A stretch of DNA of 64,000 bases, from assembly GCA_036245805.1 (NCBI GenBank), contig BTRK01000004.1, positions 434,001-498,000 of the forward strand. The letters are read 5' to 3'. Each line of letters opens with the position of its first letter. Positions within the stretch are counted from its first letter, which is position 1. Positions 11,032 to 22,663 of the stretch are shown here, in pieces. Under the pieces are notes generated by a model that was given only the letters and a program-made list of their open reading frames with translations, did no database searches and was not told where the DNA came from. The position numbers and the translations under genes are program-made. This DNA is from Pristionchus mayeri (taxonomy: Eukaryota > Nematoda > Chromadorea > Rhabditida > Neodiplogasteridae).

Positions 11032-11826
11032 TCAACATCGAAAAATTATGATTTTCCGATTCGTATCAAGAAAGGAAGATAACCCATTCCTTCTGAATAT
11101 CTCCATTCCTGTACTCTTTCGATTCCCTGTTCTTTGTTTCTTCCCATGAACAGGTGAATGTGAATAAATTGAGCAATCAGGTGGTTGATGAAGCATGTAA
11201 TATTTTGTTTTATTTATTTTTTGTTTCTTTGTTCCTTTATTTCTCCCATTACTCGTTCCTTCGATAAGTTTTGCTTCAGTATCACGGCCTTTCAATTCCG
11301 TAACTACAGCATCAATCTGCCCTTACCAATCAGTAAAACAGATAAATTTATCTGTTCACAGACCCAGGAGCGAGACGACTCTCTTTCTCTACTCGGGTAT
11401 CTCTGAGTTTTGTCTATTCATCTCGCTTTATCTTGTGTCCACACACTCTTTCTCCCTCCCTTCGCTCTATGCGAACAAACACTACTCGACTCTATTGCGC
11501 AATATCGCGTAATACCGGCGTTCTCTCTGTTTTCGCTCCCAAGTTTATTAGTCGGTCGAAAAAACACCTTACTTATTCGAATTTAATTCGAAAATTGTCT
11601 ACATTTTCAAAACTTCTTTGAGAAATTTAGTTTTTGGCGCCTCATAGTAGTCAATTGTTTTGTTTAGTTTGTCGAGCGCGATATTTATCTGGTGATTAAT
11701 CACGTACACTAATGCCCATCGACTCGATTTCGTTACAGACTTGCGCTTCTTTATTAATTATTTAGTTTTGCAGATACTCGTTTCTTTTGCTCGCAAAACG
11801 CGCAAAATATCGATATTTCTGAAGGA
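11032..11826. other. Intergenic stretch with no supported gene
   Basis: AT-rich sequence with short unconvincing frames lies between the channel gene and the NRF-6-type gene. It should contain the upstream region of the gene starting at 11827, but no specific motif stands out. Confidence 0.5.
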
Positions 11827-14800
11827 ATGCTATGTCTTTCATCATTGATTCTCTCGTATCTCTTCGTGCTGAGCGACGCGTTCGAGGGAATAGTAGCAGT
11901 ACAACAAGTGTTGGAGAAACATCGGATCCTCTCTGAAATTAGAGAGGTTTGAAAAAAATTAATGTTCATTAAACCGGCTTTTCAGAATCAAATCGATCAT
12001 TTTTCTTTTCTGACTGAGGAAACTTCAATATCTTTCTCACCTCGGCAACTTCTCTCGATAATTTCGCAATTCAATGCTGTTTCGGACCTTTCTCATGACT
12101 GTGATCAAGTAAGCTGAATGAACGAGATAAGGAACGGAATGACTAATAAGATTTCCCCCCAGGATCTCAAATTAATCCGTGATGCATTGTTACATCCGAC
12201 CTCCCATCTCGACTTCATTAAGAAAGCCCTTGCGCAAAGTTTGTTTACGATTATTTATCAGATTTGATTGGGACAAATCTGATAATTTAATGAAAACACA
12301 CTTTTCCGTGCTCGATTCCAACGGAAAGATCGGCCCCGCAATTCTAAAGGGTCACTACTTCTTCTCTGGACACTACTCGGAGTGCAGGGAGGTTGATTAC
12401 AAAGTCGAAGGAAGAGACCGACATTTCAGAGGGGAATACTTCAGGTGAATGCAATCAATATAAAGAAAAGTATAGAATGATTTCAGGTTCGATATTGATC
12501 CCTACCTTCGATCTAACAGCAGGAACGACTCGTGCTTGGTTAATTCACCAGGTAGTGATGAAACTTTGCGAAAAATATTCTTGTCTTTCTCCATAACCTC
12601 GCCGTTAGATGGGCAGAGGTCAAGGAGAAGTAATGATTCATTTATTGTGCAGCCCTGCTATCCACATGTTGTGCAGTGCAGTTGTCAAATAATTTAAGGG
12701 ATAAAGCACAATCAATACAAAATGAACAATTTAGAAATGCCACTCGGGGTGTACTGGGAGGTCGGCGTTTGTTTCCCATCATCTTGTTCAAGTGCCGAAC
12801 TGCAGAACCTATTCAGACCAGGTACTATTTCTTGATATGTGAATTTGATCTTCTGAACTTTAACATTACAGAGCAGCAGCAGTCTTACCAAGTGGGTCTA
12901 ATCAAATCCGCGTTAATTGATTGCAGAAAACGGGTCTTCAATCAGCAATCCAGTCTGTAATGTCACAATGCCTGGAGACAAGACGCCCGATGTTGGCGTG
13001 GGCTTCTATCTGACACTGTAAGTAGCAATAACAATTTCAGCTAGTGTCTACTGGGTCTATTCGGACCAAGGGAAAACGAGTCTGGGCCTATCAATGATAT
13101 TATTAGAACACTCATGGGAACGATCGTTACCACTTGCATTATTGCTGGGTTCGTCGAGTACAAGTTCAGCGAGAGAATTAAAGATGCGGAATTTACCCAA
13201 GGCGAGAATATCTTGAAATTACCATAGTTTCAAATATGCAATCTGTTCAGGACTGCTATGGCAGCTGTTCATGTCGTTCTCCATTTACACCAATGTCTCC
13301 TACATTTTCCATATATCGGACGCAAACAAGGTCTGCTGTACATTTCGAAATTCAACGTCACTATTGTATACTGTCTTTAGTCTCGTGAGACTATGAGGCA
13401 ATTTCACGAATTTCCCGTTCAAGTGTCTCCATTGTTTCAAATAATTTTATAAACGTATACAATGAAAATTGCGTCTTTCAACAATTGCAGGCTGGCCAAA
13501 TCGGTCCCATCCACTGCATTCGCTTCTTCTCGATGGTTTGGGTGCTGCTGGCACACTTATTAGCCTCCTGGCTCGCAGTTGTCGGTGAGTTATTGTTTTT
13601 TTAAATATTTTATTTAAAATTGTATTTTTGAAAACTAGAAACCCGGTGTTATCGAGAGGTATGATGATAATGTAATGAAGAGCCTTTACCGGCAATCCAA
13701 CAAAACAATAGTTTTGTAGCAAACGCACTCGATATCGTATCGCTATCACAAGATCTTTCTTCGGAAATAATCGTGAATGGATTCTTCTCCGTTGACTCCT
13801 TCTTCTTCATTTCCGGTGTTCTACTAGCGTTTCTGTGGTACGAAAACCTTGATAGTTGACTGTTTTTGCATTTCGTAGAAAAAATGTACATAAATTTGCA
13901 ATCGAATCTATCGAATTAATTTCGGGATCTTCCCAGGTTCAAGACGTTCCATCGCCGCCCTTCGGAAACCATGTCCGGGAAGGGCTGGGCAATGTTCTAT
14001 GTGCATCGATTCCTGAGGTTTTTCAAATTCAACATGACATTGTTTTGGTGAGAAAAAAACACCGCAGGCTCTCGCCCGCCTTCTATATTCTGGTGATTTT
14101 CTACACATTCGTCTTCAAACAACTCATCCGAGACACGCCACTGAGCATAAATGCGATTGTCGTAGCTGATGAATGCAGGTTAGTGCATTCAAATTCAAAG
14201 TTTAAAATAATGTTTTTTTATCATAGCGAATCCTGGTGGGTGGAACTGCTGTATCTGCACAATTTTGTAAACGACAAGATACCGGTGTGATATATTGTAC
14301 TATTTTTAATCGATGTCACACTTTTGACCATTATACTGTATAGGAAACAAGTAATTTTACAGTGTCTCGGCTACAGTTGGTATCTTGATGCTGATATGCA
14401 AATGTTCCTGTTCACTCCTCTTCTCCTCATCCCACTGGCGTTAAAGCCTCTTCTAGGCTTCATTGGTGCGATTTTCGAAATCACATCACAATTTCGAATA
14501 TTCCGAGCTATTTCCATCCTAATATATGACTAATCAAAGCATTTCAGTCGCCGCTGTAATCATCTCTATTAGCACAGCCACCAACATCTTCCTTGTCTAC
14601 TACTACCACTGGCCGGTAACGAAACCACTCTCTAAGATTAAACTACTTTTTTCGCAGGAGTCCCTCAACATATTGCACCCAGTCGATCCTGACCAAACGA
14701 ACATCGAGTACGGAATATTTTTTTATATTTTTAAAATTAACTGTTTTGCAGAAACTACCCAATGCTAATGTACGCCTCGCCGCTCATCCGATGTCAAGCA

Positions 14801-16003
14801 AGTGCTGCATTCTAACGTGTGTTAAACGATCACAATTTCAGGTTTACATAATCGGAATGTTAGTCGGCAGGTTCCTGCAGACTAGGAAGCAGTTGAAACT
14901 ACACCTGGTAACTTTTATTCGCAAATTACAGTTTTCAGAAATAATGCATGGTCTATGCAAAATTTGATTACAAATTAACCCTTTTGTACTTTATTCGAAA
15001 AAAATTTAGATCGTGTATTTCACTGCGTGGATTATCGCCATTTCTCTGATGCTGACAGTTCTCTTTGGGCTGCACAACCAAACGACAGGGACTCCACTTC
15101 ACATTTTTTGGAGGTTAGATTAAATTTCAAACCTCTATTTTATTTCTTGAAAGGAAAAAAGTGGAAAAAAACTATTATTGCTATATTACAGAGCGATGTA
15201 CTCAGCATTCAGTCGGCCTGCTTGGGCGCTTGGCCTTTCTGCCGTTGTCATTTTGTGCTACTATGGTTATGGAGGTAAATGTTAGCCCGGCGAGATTTGA
15301 GAAGTTTGCTTTCATAGTTCTGTTGAATATGTGTGCCCCAGACAGAATTCACCCAAATTTCTCGATCACAATCTCAAAGAAGGGATGTTCCTTATCCGGT
15401 ACCATTGAGGACCGACCAACACGTTCATGTCCTGGAACGTATGGGTGCCGCTTGGCCGTCTCTCCTACTCGGGATATCTTATCCACATTCCGGTAGGATG
15501 ATCCTGTGACACTAATATTGGATTTACAATATTGATTTATCATGTAATGAAATATCATCAGTAACATAAAAAATGCTATACAATCAAATTACGTATCTCT
15601 CAGGTCATCCACTTCATTCTCGCACAGACGACAGACGAAGTGTACTTTACGACCTTTCTTGAATTGGTAAGTGCACTTTCCTCATCAAAAACATCATCGC
15701 AATGCAGGTTATCGCCCGCTTAGTTCCAATTACGACAATCACGTATGTTCTGGCCATTTTCTGGAGTGCCTTCTTCGAGCTGAGTTTTGCAAGAGTGAGT
15801 TTCATTTTTAGAACAATTTTAGAACAAAAGTCTGTTGAAAAAATTATTATTAGATCGAGAGGCTTCTGCTGGTAGAAGTGCGATGCCCGAAGACTGAAGA
15901 TGAAGTGGACTTACTGGCAACTGAGGAGATGGAAGACCCAGGAAATGGGGAGGGTGATCCGGAAGAAGGCACAATTGTGACGCATCAGATTGAACATGAA
16001 TAA
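11827..16003 (+). CDS. NRF-6/NDG-4-type multi-pass membrane acyltransferase
   Basis: Member of the nematode nose-resistant-to-fluoxetine family: an extracellular NRF domain fused to an acyltransferase-3 membrane domain, thought to move lipids or acylate substrates at the surface of intestinal or epidermal cells. ATG 11827 opens a 40-residue exon with a signal peptide (LSSLILSYLFVLSDAFEG). The NRF domain follows (DSNGK, SGHYSECR, VCFPSSCSS, PVCNVTMPG to about 13015). TM1 is near 13110-13160. The acyltransferase helix with its conserved His is at 13495-13590 (CIRFFSMVWVLLAH). Next come VNGFFSVDSFFFISGVLLA, YVHRFLRLSPAFYILVIFY (spliced at 14015/14068), YSWYLDADMQMF, and WVPLGRLSYSGYLIHIP at about 15450. 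An acidic tail ends at TAA 16001-16003. About 20 exons splice in phase. One junction near 12247-12269 would need a 23 bp intron or a frame break, and the start of the TM1 exon (about 13040-13080) is unresolved. Confidence 0.85.
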
Positions 16004-16315
16004 TGAGGATGATACCGTTCCAAATTATCCAAAAACAAACCCCCTAATAGTTGTTACCCCTTCATGTCCAATCACAATGCATAATTATCAAATATCTGTG
16101 CCTCTCTCGTAGACGCTTGACGTAATGTATTGTCAGTTTTCATTGCCGCATGGGTAAGATGGCAATCGAGTTCTGAGTGCATGTTGCGATTCCTTCGGTT
16201 GTTCTGACGACTTACATGATTATTATGATGATTTGTCTATGAAGTTGATGGCATTTTAAATCATAATCAATCAAGTTTATCACGTCAGGCGATTAACACC
16301 AGATGAGGAATAGGT
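16004..16315. other. 3' flank, no gene seen
   Basis: Sequence between the acyltransferase stop and the retroelement fragment. I see no coding or structural signal beyond the presumed 3' untranslated region. Confidence 0.5.
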
Positions 16316-16600
16316 CTATTGTTCGGCAGTTGCATGCCACCAGTTCGCGCAAAGGGATCTTCTTAGGTCATCTTTCCATCGCGCTCTAGGCTGTCCTTGG
16401 GGACGGGTCTTGTTGTAAAGGACCCAATCTGTAGATGCGCGGCTCCACTGGTCAAGTCCCATGCGTCCCAGCTTCCGAGCCCACTTAGTCTTCCTTCTGA
16501 GCGCTTCTTCATTCCAGTCGCGCAGGTTGGTCGCTTTGCGGATGTTCTCGTTCCTCCATCGATCTCGTAAGCTGATTCTAAGCATTCCAAGCATTTTAAA
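16316..16600 (-). pseudogene. 3' fragment of an RTE/LINE-type reverse transcriptase ORF
   Basis: The minus strand encodes about 92 residues ending at 16316, with RKTKWARKLGRMGLDQW and PQGQPRARWKDDLRR. The pattern of a Trp-Ala-x-x-Leu-x-Arg block followed by RPxGxPxxRWxDD is the familiar C-terminal end of RTE-like non-LTR retrotransposon proteins. No reverse transcriptase core is present, so it is a 5'-truncated dead copy. Confidence 0.7.
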
Positions 16601-17030
16601 TCATAACGTAAGAGAAATATGTATTCAACTTTATTAAACAAATAGTAAGCGGAGGAAGGCGTGTGCTTTTGAATATTGATTTTTAGGAGTAAAGTTCATC
16701 TTTTCCAGAAGCACCTAAGTTTTGCTGTAATTGTCGAAAAGACCCTTTTTTCAGAATGCTATCTTCGTGGACACGGTTGTTGACAGTTGACTCCCTGCTT
16801 GCCTACAATAACTACATCAGCCTCGGTGTCTTTAAAGGTAATTTATTGGGCCCCAGAGGAATTCTCCCACAACCGGAAGTGCAACTGTTCCTGCCAATAC
16901 GTACCCTGTTGAATAATACACCAGCAAAACATAGGTTACGAACTCCAATTCTAATCAAACCGTCTTTCAGGAATGCGATTTGTAAATCGTTACGCTAGCA
17001 ATCTCAAGGGATTCCCTTAGTATTTACAAT
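16601..17030. other. Unresolved stretch with one weak exon-like frame
   Basis: A TTTTTTCAG acceptor at about 16745-16753 is followed by an 80-residue frame (LLTVDSLLAYNNYISLGVFK) with a possible donor at 16837. It resembles nothing I recognise, and no partner exon is apparent. Confidence 0.2.
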
Positions 17031-17190
17031 AATGGCTCAAGAGATCTTTAGTCCTTCCTAAGAATTCCTAAGAATACAAGGGACCCGAGTTCGATCCCCC
17101 GCCGAGGCAGACCAAGCCCTCCATCCCCCCGGGGTCGGTTAATTGGTAGTGACCCCGGTCGCGAAATCGTTCCCTAGAAGCACCTTGAAC
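17031..17190 (+). repeat. tRNA-derived SINE-like sequence
   Basis: It has an A-box-like TGGCTCAAGAG at about 17032 and a B-box GAGTTCGATCC at about 17088, followed by a GC-rich tail with a hairpin (CCCCGGGGTCGG ... GACCCCGG). The box spacing is tRNA-like but the acceptor stem does not close, so this is a SINE-type copy rather than a functional tRNA gene. Confidence 0.45.
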
Positions 17191-17804
17191 AGCAGGGATA
17201 CGTAGTCCAAACAGTAGTCGGCCTCACCGCACTACACCACCAAGCGTAATCGTCTCATGACGACTGTAAAATCGCTTGAAGTGTCTCCAAAAAAAAGAAT
17301 TATTCGACAAAATTGTCGATAATAAAAAATAAGTGCATTTACAAATTAAATTGCGTTGACACATTTCGAGAAGTAGTATCCAAAGTAAAGTATCAACTTC
17401 TTTTTTCAAAATTAATATTAAATTATTTTTAGTACTTGTTTATCCCGTAATTTTTATGGTTCATCCATCACCTATCTCAATCGATAGCCCGTGAAATTCA
17501 AATTCTGATGCGCTATTCCCAGAAACGTTGAAGTTTGTTTGAAGTGGGCAATGGCAATTCGAGTACCTCCATTGTCGAAATTTAGTTGGCCAAATGTTAC
17601 CCTCCTCCTGTTATATTGAAGCCTCTCCTTTAGACGCTTGTTTTTGCGACAATACTCGTTTGCATGCTATACCGAGTTTGGAAATTATTCACAATTATTT
17701 ATTATTAATGAATATATTTCGTCTACAAAAACACGTCGTTATTACTATGTTCTTATTTCTTTGAATATTTCACGAAGATTGCACAATTACTTCATCAGTG
17801 CATG
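17191..17804. other. AT-rich intergenic sequence, no supported gene
   Basis: Short frames only (for example 17224-17409 minus and 17638-17919 plus), none with a domain or convincing splice partners. The right part abuts the large palindromic element. Confidence 0.4.
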
Positions 17805-18436
17805 TACAGTCGCGCCGGAAAGTCACCGTACACTTTTTGAATTTGTTGTATCTTTTTGCCCAGGAAATTCATCTTTCTGGCACTCAGAAATGATGTACCA
17901 AATCCATCGGAGATTATGATCATGGTATTACGGTATGACGTCATCACATAGTTATTGCGTAGTCATGACGCAATCAATCTGCACTTTTCAAAACGGCATT
18001 ATTCTTACATCGATTTTTTCCGGTTCGCCAAACTTTATGGGGTTGGAGATATGACCGAGGACTACCCAGAATACATTTTTGAAGGTGCTGCTCGGTCGCA
18101 CATTTGCTGCAGCGAAGCTGCAAAAACAGGATCTGAAATTCGTAACTCGGCTTCTAGAGTAGCTAGAGACCCGTTCAAAGCATCAAAATGATCGCCATCA
18201 TGAATACACATAATCCTGAGGATATGAATACGATGTCTCATAATTTGCCCTCAGGGCATGAAATAACCACTTTTTTGCATGACCATTTTTTGGACATCCA
18301 TAACTTTTCGGAAAAGTTTAGTAAAAATGTGAGTTTTATCTGGTAATGTTCAAAATGTATTGAAGAACTTAATTCCAACTTTTTAGAGCGTTTGAATTTC
18401 TTTCCAGCCCGCGGCGTGCGTTTTTCGGAGGTATAC

Positions 18437-18521
18437 TAGGGTCGGAAAACACCTTGTTTACCCCCATGGGCGAGAGAGTGCAGACGACGAGAGTGCGTAA
18501 ACAGGGTGTTTTCCGACCCTA
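18437..18521. repeat. Small hairpin element at the centre of the palindrome
   Basis: TAGGGTCGGAAAACACC pairs with GGTGTTTTCCGACCCTA around a GAGAGAGTGC core. It belongs to the TAGGG-ended hairpin group. Its terminal TA is shared with the target of the next element. Confidence 0.75.
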
Positions 18522-19601
18522 CAGGGTGTCCCAAAAGTATTGATACACATGTTACCTCGAATATCTCATTTACTTCTATGAACGAGAATCTGTACTCTAG
18601 CCTGTATACTCCTCCATGCCATACCTGCATATTAGTTGCCTTGGATCCAAATCAATCCATACAAAATTCTGTAGCAGAGTCAAATGCATATCTGTTCGTC
18701 GTCACCGTGACCCGCTACTGATTTGCACGAAAAAGTCGTTGTAAAAGAAGACCAGATATGCAATCAATGGTTACTCAAGCATGTTATAGAGGGGAACCAT
18801 TCCACTTTAATGCACTTATGACGACATGGTTCCACGAATTCTAGATGCCGAGAAATAGTCATTTTGTGATGGTATACTTTTGGCGGAATAAAAATCACAA
18901 TTTTGGAATTTTGTTCAGCATGGTGATAATGGGATGCAAAATTCTACGGCTTTTAATAGTTTCGAGGTATGTATTTTAGGATCATAAAAATGGATGAAAC
19001 GATGATCGAATAGCTCAAATAAGCATCTGAAAAAATCGCAAAAAATCAGCAAAAGAGGCAATCGGAAACATTTGGACAATTATTCTGTTACACTATTAGT
19101 ATTCAGCTGGGCTCAAAGTACATATTTAAAACAATAACGGTAGCGTATCAGGACTTTAATTGAATGAATCGCGTAAGTTCATAGTTAAGAGTTTTGAATA
19201 TCATTTAATCAAAAACCGTACATTGGGTGCCGTTCATACAAAAATCATTCAAAAATTCAATGCGGACTTAAACCCGATCATCTGTATCAAATGATTGCCA
19301 TATTTATAACCAATGATATTTGCTCTATCCATCATAAATCGGACGACTATTAAATGACTACTCTTGTTGGAATGCGGATGACAAGAACCAAGTCGCATTT
19401 CTTGTGAAAACTAGCGAAATTTCCGTAAAAATATGTCTCAGAATGTAAAACTCTTGAAATGTTCGGACTAAACTTCTAATATTTAGCATGCAAGTTGGCA
19501 AGTATCTTATTTGCATAATGCTAAAATGTGGGACCGACTAGTCATATGTGTTTGAAGAGTCATCAAATTATAAAGTGTATCAATACTTTTGGGACACCCT
19601 G
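18522..19601. mobile_element. Non-autonomous Tc1/mariner-like element, 1080 bp
   Basis: The ends CAGGGTGTCCCAAAAGTAT and their exact inverted copy (about 27 bp, continuing TGATACAC) are flanked by TA at 18520-18521 and 19602-19603. No transposase is encoded. Size and ends match the element at 251-1332. Confidence 0.85.
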
Positions 19602-20465
19602 TAGTATACCTCCGAAAAACGCACGCCGCGGGCTGGAAAGATATCCAAACACTCTAAAAAGTTGGAATTCAGTTCTTCAATACATTTTGAACATTACCAG
19701 ATAAAAATCACATTTTTACTTAACTTTTCCGTAAAGTTATGGATGTCGTAAAAAATAATCATGCAAATAAGTGATTTATTCATGCTCTGACGGCAAAGTA
19801 TGAGATATCATATTCATATTCTCAGGATCATGTGTACTCATGATGGCGATCATTTTATTGCTTGAACGGGTCTCTAGCTACTCTAGAAGCCGAGTTACGA
19901 ATTTCAGATCCTGTGTTTGCAGCTTCGCTGCAGCAAATGTGCGACCGAGCAGCACCTTCAAAAATGTATTCTGGGTAGTCCTCGGTCATATCTCCAACCC
20001 CATAAAGTTTGGCGAACCGGAAAAAATCGATGTAAGAATAATGCCGTTTTAAAAAAGTGCAGATTTATTGCGTCATCACAACGCAATAACTAAGCGATGA
20101 CGTCATACCACAATGCCATGATGATAATCTCCGATGGATTTGGTACATCATACCTGAGTGCTAGAATGATGAATTTCCTGGGCAAAAAGATACAACAAAT
20201 TCAAAAAGTGTACGGTGACTTTCCGGCGCGACTGTATGTATGAAGCGTGGGTTCTATGGATGAATACTCAAGATTGATGTCGGTGTGTGGTTCGATATGC
20301 ACAATAATCGGTTCACAATCCTCTCAAGAAGACGTCGAACATCCGCCCGGATCGGCGAAGAGAAATAAAGAAGGAGGAAGGGCGGAAGACCCGAGTACAA
20401 ATCAGCGATAACAAAGTAGCCGACGTAACATTTTCCGAGATCCCACTACAATTATCGTTTAGTCA

Positions 20466-21417
20466 TCAATTATATTTGTACCACACCTCGAAATTTGCGT
20501 TCATTATGAATCCGTAGCAGTACATGGCATAGTAGATTAGCTGAAACTTATCTTATTGATTACAACGATACGATCGCATACTAAGGTTGGCAATTCGAAG
20601 CCGGATTTCGCACTATGCGAGGGGGAGGCCATTTCGAATTCGCAATCCGACTTCGAATTTCCAGCCCTATCGCATACCTCCATTGCGCAGACACAGATTG
20701 CCAAATGCGTCAGAGCTTGTGCATGGCGATTTACCATAGGATTCTCGCTGGACGTTTGACGAATCTGAAAGATATTTAGCCGGAAAGAACTGACTAGTAC
20801 GACGTTGCTTGCTGTTGTAATATTCCTGTGCATTTTCAGGTTGAGCAGTAGCAGTGCGTAGCAGGCAATTGTAAGCATGCTCACAATGCTCTGCGCGAAA
20901 ACGTAGCGAAAGAAGCGATGAGATGAGGGAGTTTCGTGAAACTGGGAAACGGTTTTGACAAGAATTACAAGCATTTTCTATTGAAAATCACCGCAAAAAA
21001 TTGAAGAACTTCCAACGAAGTCCATTTTGTTTGCTTCTCGGATATGTGTGAATCCTCTCAAAGAGTCTCTCATAACAGGATACCTGTATGAACCAGCTGC
21101 CTCCGGCAGTCTTACACCAGTAAACATCTCGAGAAGCTGCAAATACCCAGACGGAGAACCCAGCAGAGAACTGAACAAGGAAGCACATAGTGCGCACGTA
21201 CCGAAGCGACCAGATCTGAAACGAAAAACATTTGTGAATAGCTTTTGGCGGTGTGCCAATCACTACTGTTTAGCGTGTAATTTTGACAGAAGCAACACTT
21301 ATTGTCAACCTTTCTATGACGAAACGGCGCCAAAACAGCAGTCACTCGATTGAGAGCCATGAACAAGTTGGTGAAACCCTGACACGTGCGGGTCGACCAA
21401 GCAAAGAAGAGGAAAAC
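20466..21417 (-). CDS. Nematode chemoreceptor, SRV/SRX-like (partial)
   Basis: Seven-TM sensory receptor gene read on the minus strand. Exons from high to low: TM3 at about 21307-21417 (NLFMALNRVTAVLAPF, a typical TM3 end with MALNR), TM4 at about 21130-21225 (IWSLRYVRTMCFLVQF), an extracellular piece with YWCKTAGGSW, TM5 near 20850-20930 (SMLTIACYALLLLNLK), TM6 (ALTHLAICVCAME, donor GAG|GTATGC), and TM7 (LIYYAMYCYGFIMNAN) ending KYN at TGA 20466-20468. A 39 bp intron splits the third cytoplasmic loop. A small hairpin element (20582-20669) sits in the last intron. TM1-TM2 exons should lie above 21438 but I could not identify them, so the copy may be truncated. Confidence 0.65.
20582..20669. 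repeat. Small hairpin element in a chemoreceptor intron
   Basis: TAAGGTTGGCAATTCGAAG pairs with CTTCGAATTTCCAGCCCTA, with a second inner pairing of GCCGGATTTCG and CGCAATCCGAC. It is a member of the TAGGGTTGG-ended group. Confidence 0.7.
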
Positions 21418-21437
21418 CTGAAGTCACATTGATATTT

Positions 21438-22663
21438 TCCTTTACTGATTGTGAAATTCATGCCTCGTATATCATAGTAGATACTCTTTCCAAGGAAATA
21501 CTCTAGGCTGTTCTCATGTGATCGCACTCTTATTGACCGCAATCTAGCGCTTTTGAAAAACACACTCTTCCGGGAGCAGTTGAGGCGAGAAATACGTCGA
21601 GAAAGGGGCCATTCGAAGGAAGGAGAACGAGAAAATGAATGCTCGTCAGTGCGACTACGTCGATTATACCGCCGACCTACCATGGAATTAGTATTAGATT
21701 TTTCTTCAGTAACTTCGTATTTGTTTCGACAAAATCATTCTGTGAACATACAGGGAAAGTACATTAATTTGGAAAATTAAAAAAAAAAAGCGAAATACTA
21801 CCATGTAAATAACGTAGAAAGAGCGCGCTCGGTAGTCGGATGTTCGGCGAGACGAACTCTAATTGTTAGAGCTCTAACTGATGAAAGAGGATGAAAAGCA
21901 TGATTATAATGCTACATGACACACGCTGCAGGAACTGGTTTTGACGAGATATTATGTTGTAAATATTTCAGCACAGTTAGAACATTATGCAACAATGATT
22001 ATGCGATATTATTGCATCAGCAGTGAGAACCGGAAACCACAAATTTCGAGATATTGCCATCTGTGATGTGAAATTTCTAAAGTGAGCAGTCTTCCAAACC
22101 TTATAAACTGCCAATCAGGACGAGCTGTCACGATGATTACCGGTCTCCGATTCACAAACAAAGAAATCTGTGATTAATATCATATTTTACGAGTACAACT
22201 TACGCGCACGATACGATTCTTCATAATTTCAGGGTATTTCTCTTTTTCTAGGAACTCTTGGGTGGCGAAAGGCACTCGTGTCCTTTCTCGTTGTGTTTGA
22301 TCGGCTATCATATACGATCATATCACCTGTCGCACCACTATCAATACCTTATCACTCTACTTCTCTCCCTTTTCGTGCCTCATATAGATCGGTCAATGAA
22401 CGGTCAGAGGCTGATAACAAAAAGAGAAGAGAGAGGGGCATAAAGTGATGTTCCAAGTGGAACGGGATCGACGGTCTCTGTGCTTTGCAAGAGTGGGCAA
22501 AGGTGGAGCCACTCCCCAATGAACTCTGTTAGAGATACGCTGACTCATTTCGATATTCGACCTTGCAACTTTCGAGAGTAGTGCTTTACAGTTCCAATAA
22601 AAGCGCTTATCAATGCGTCTGTCTACCTCCAATGCGTTTATTGATTGGTATTGCTCCTACAGG
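21438..22663. other. Region between chemoreceptor and peroxidasin, no cert gene
   Basis: Several frames exist (for example 21342-21683 minus and 22258-22443 plus) but none shows membrane helices or a known domain. The missing TM1-TM2 of the minus-strand receptor and the promoter of the plus-strand peroxidasin gene would be expected here. I see no clear motif for either. Confidence 0.4.

Larger units (their letters stand above)
17807..20234. mobile_element. Large palindromic TA-flanked element with nested insertions
   Basis: The left arm starts CAGTCGCGCCGGAAAGTC and its inverted match ends at 20234, with TA on both sides. The arms (17807-18436 and 19604-20234) are about 630 bp each and pair along their whole length, meeting at the central palindrome GTATAC. 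A hairpin element (18437-18521) and a 1080 bp element (18522-19601) are inserted at that centre. Frames inside the arms, such as 19840-20052, are not conserved proteins. Confidence 0.85.
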
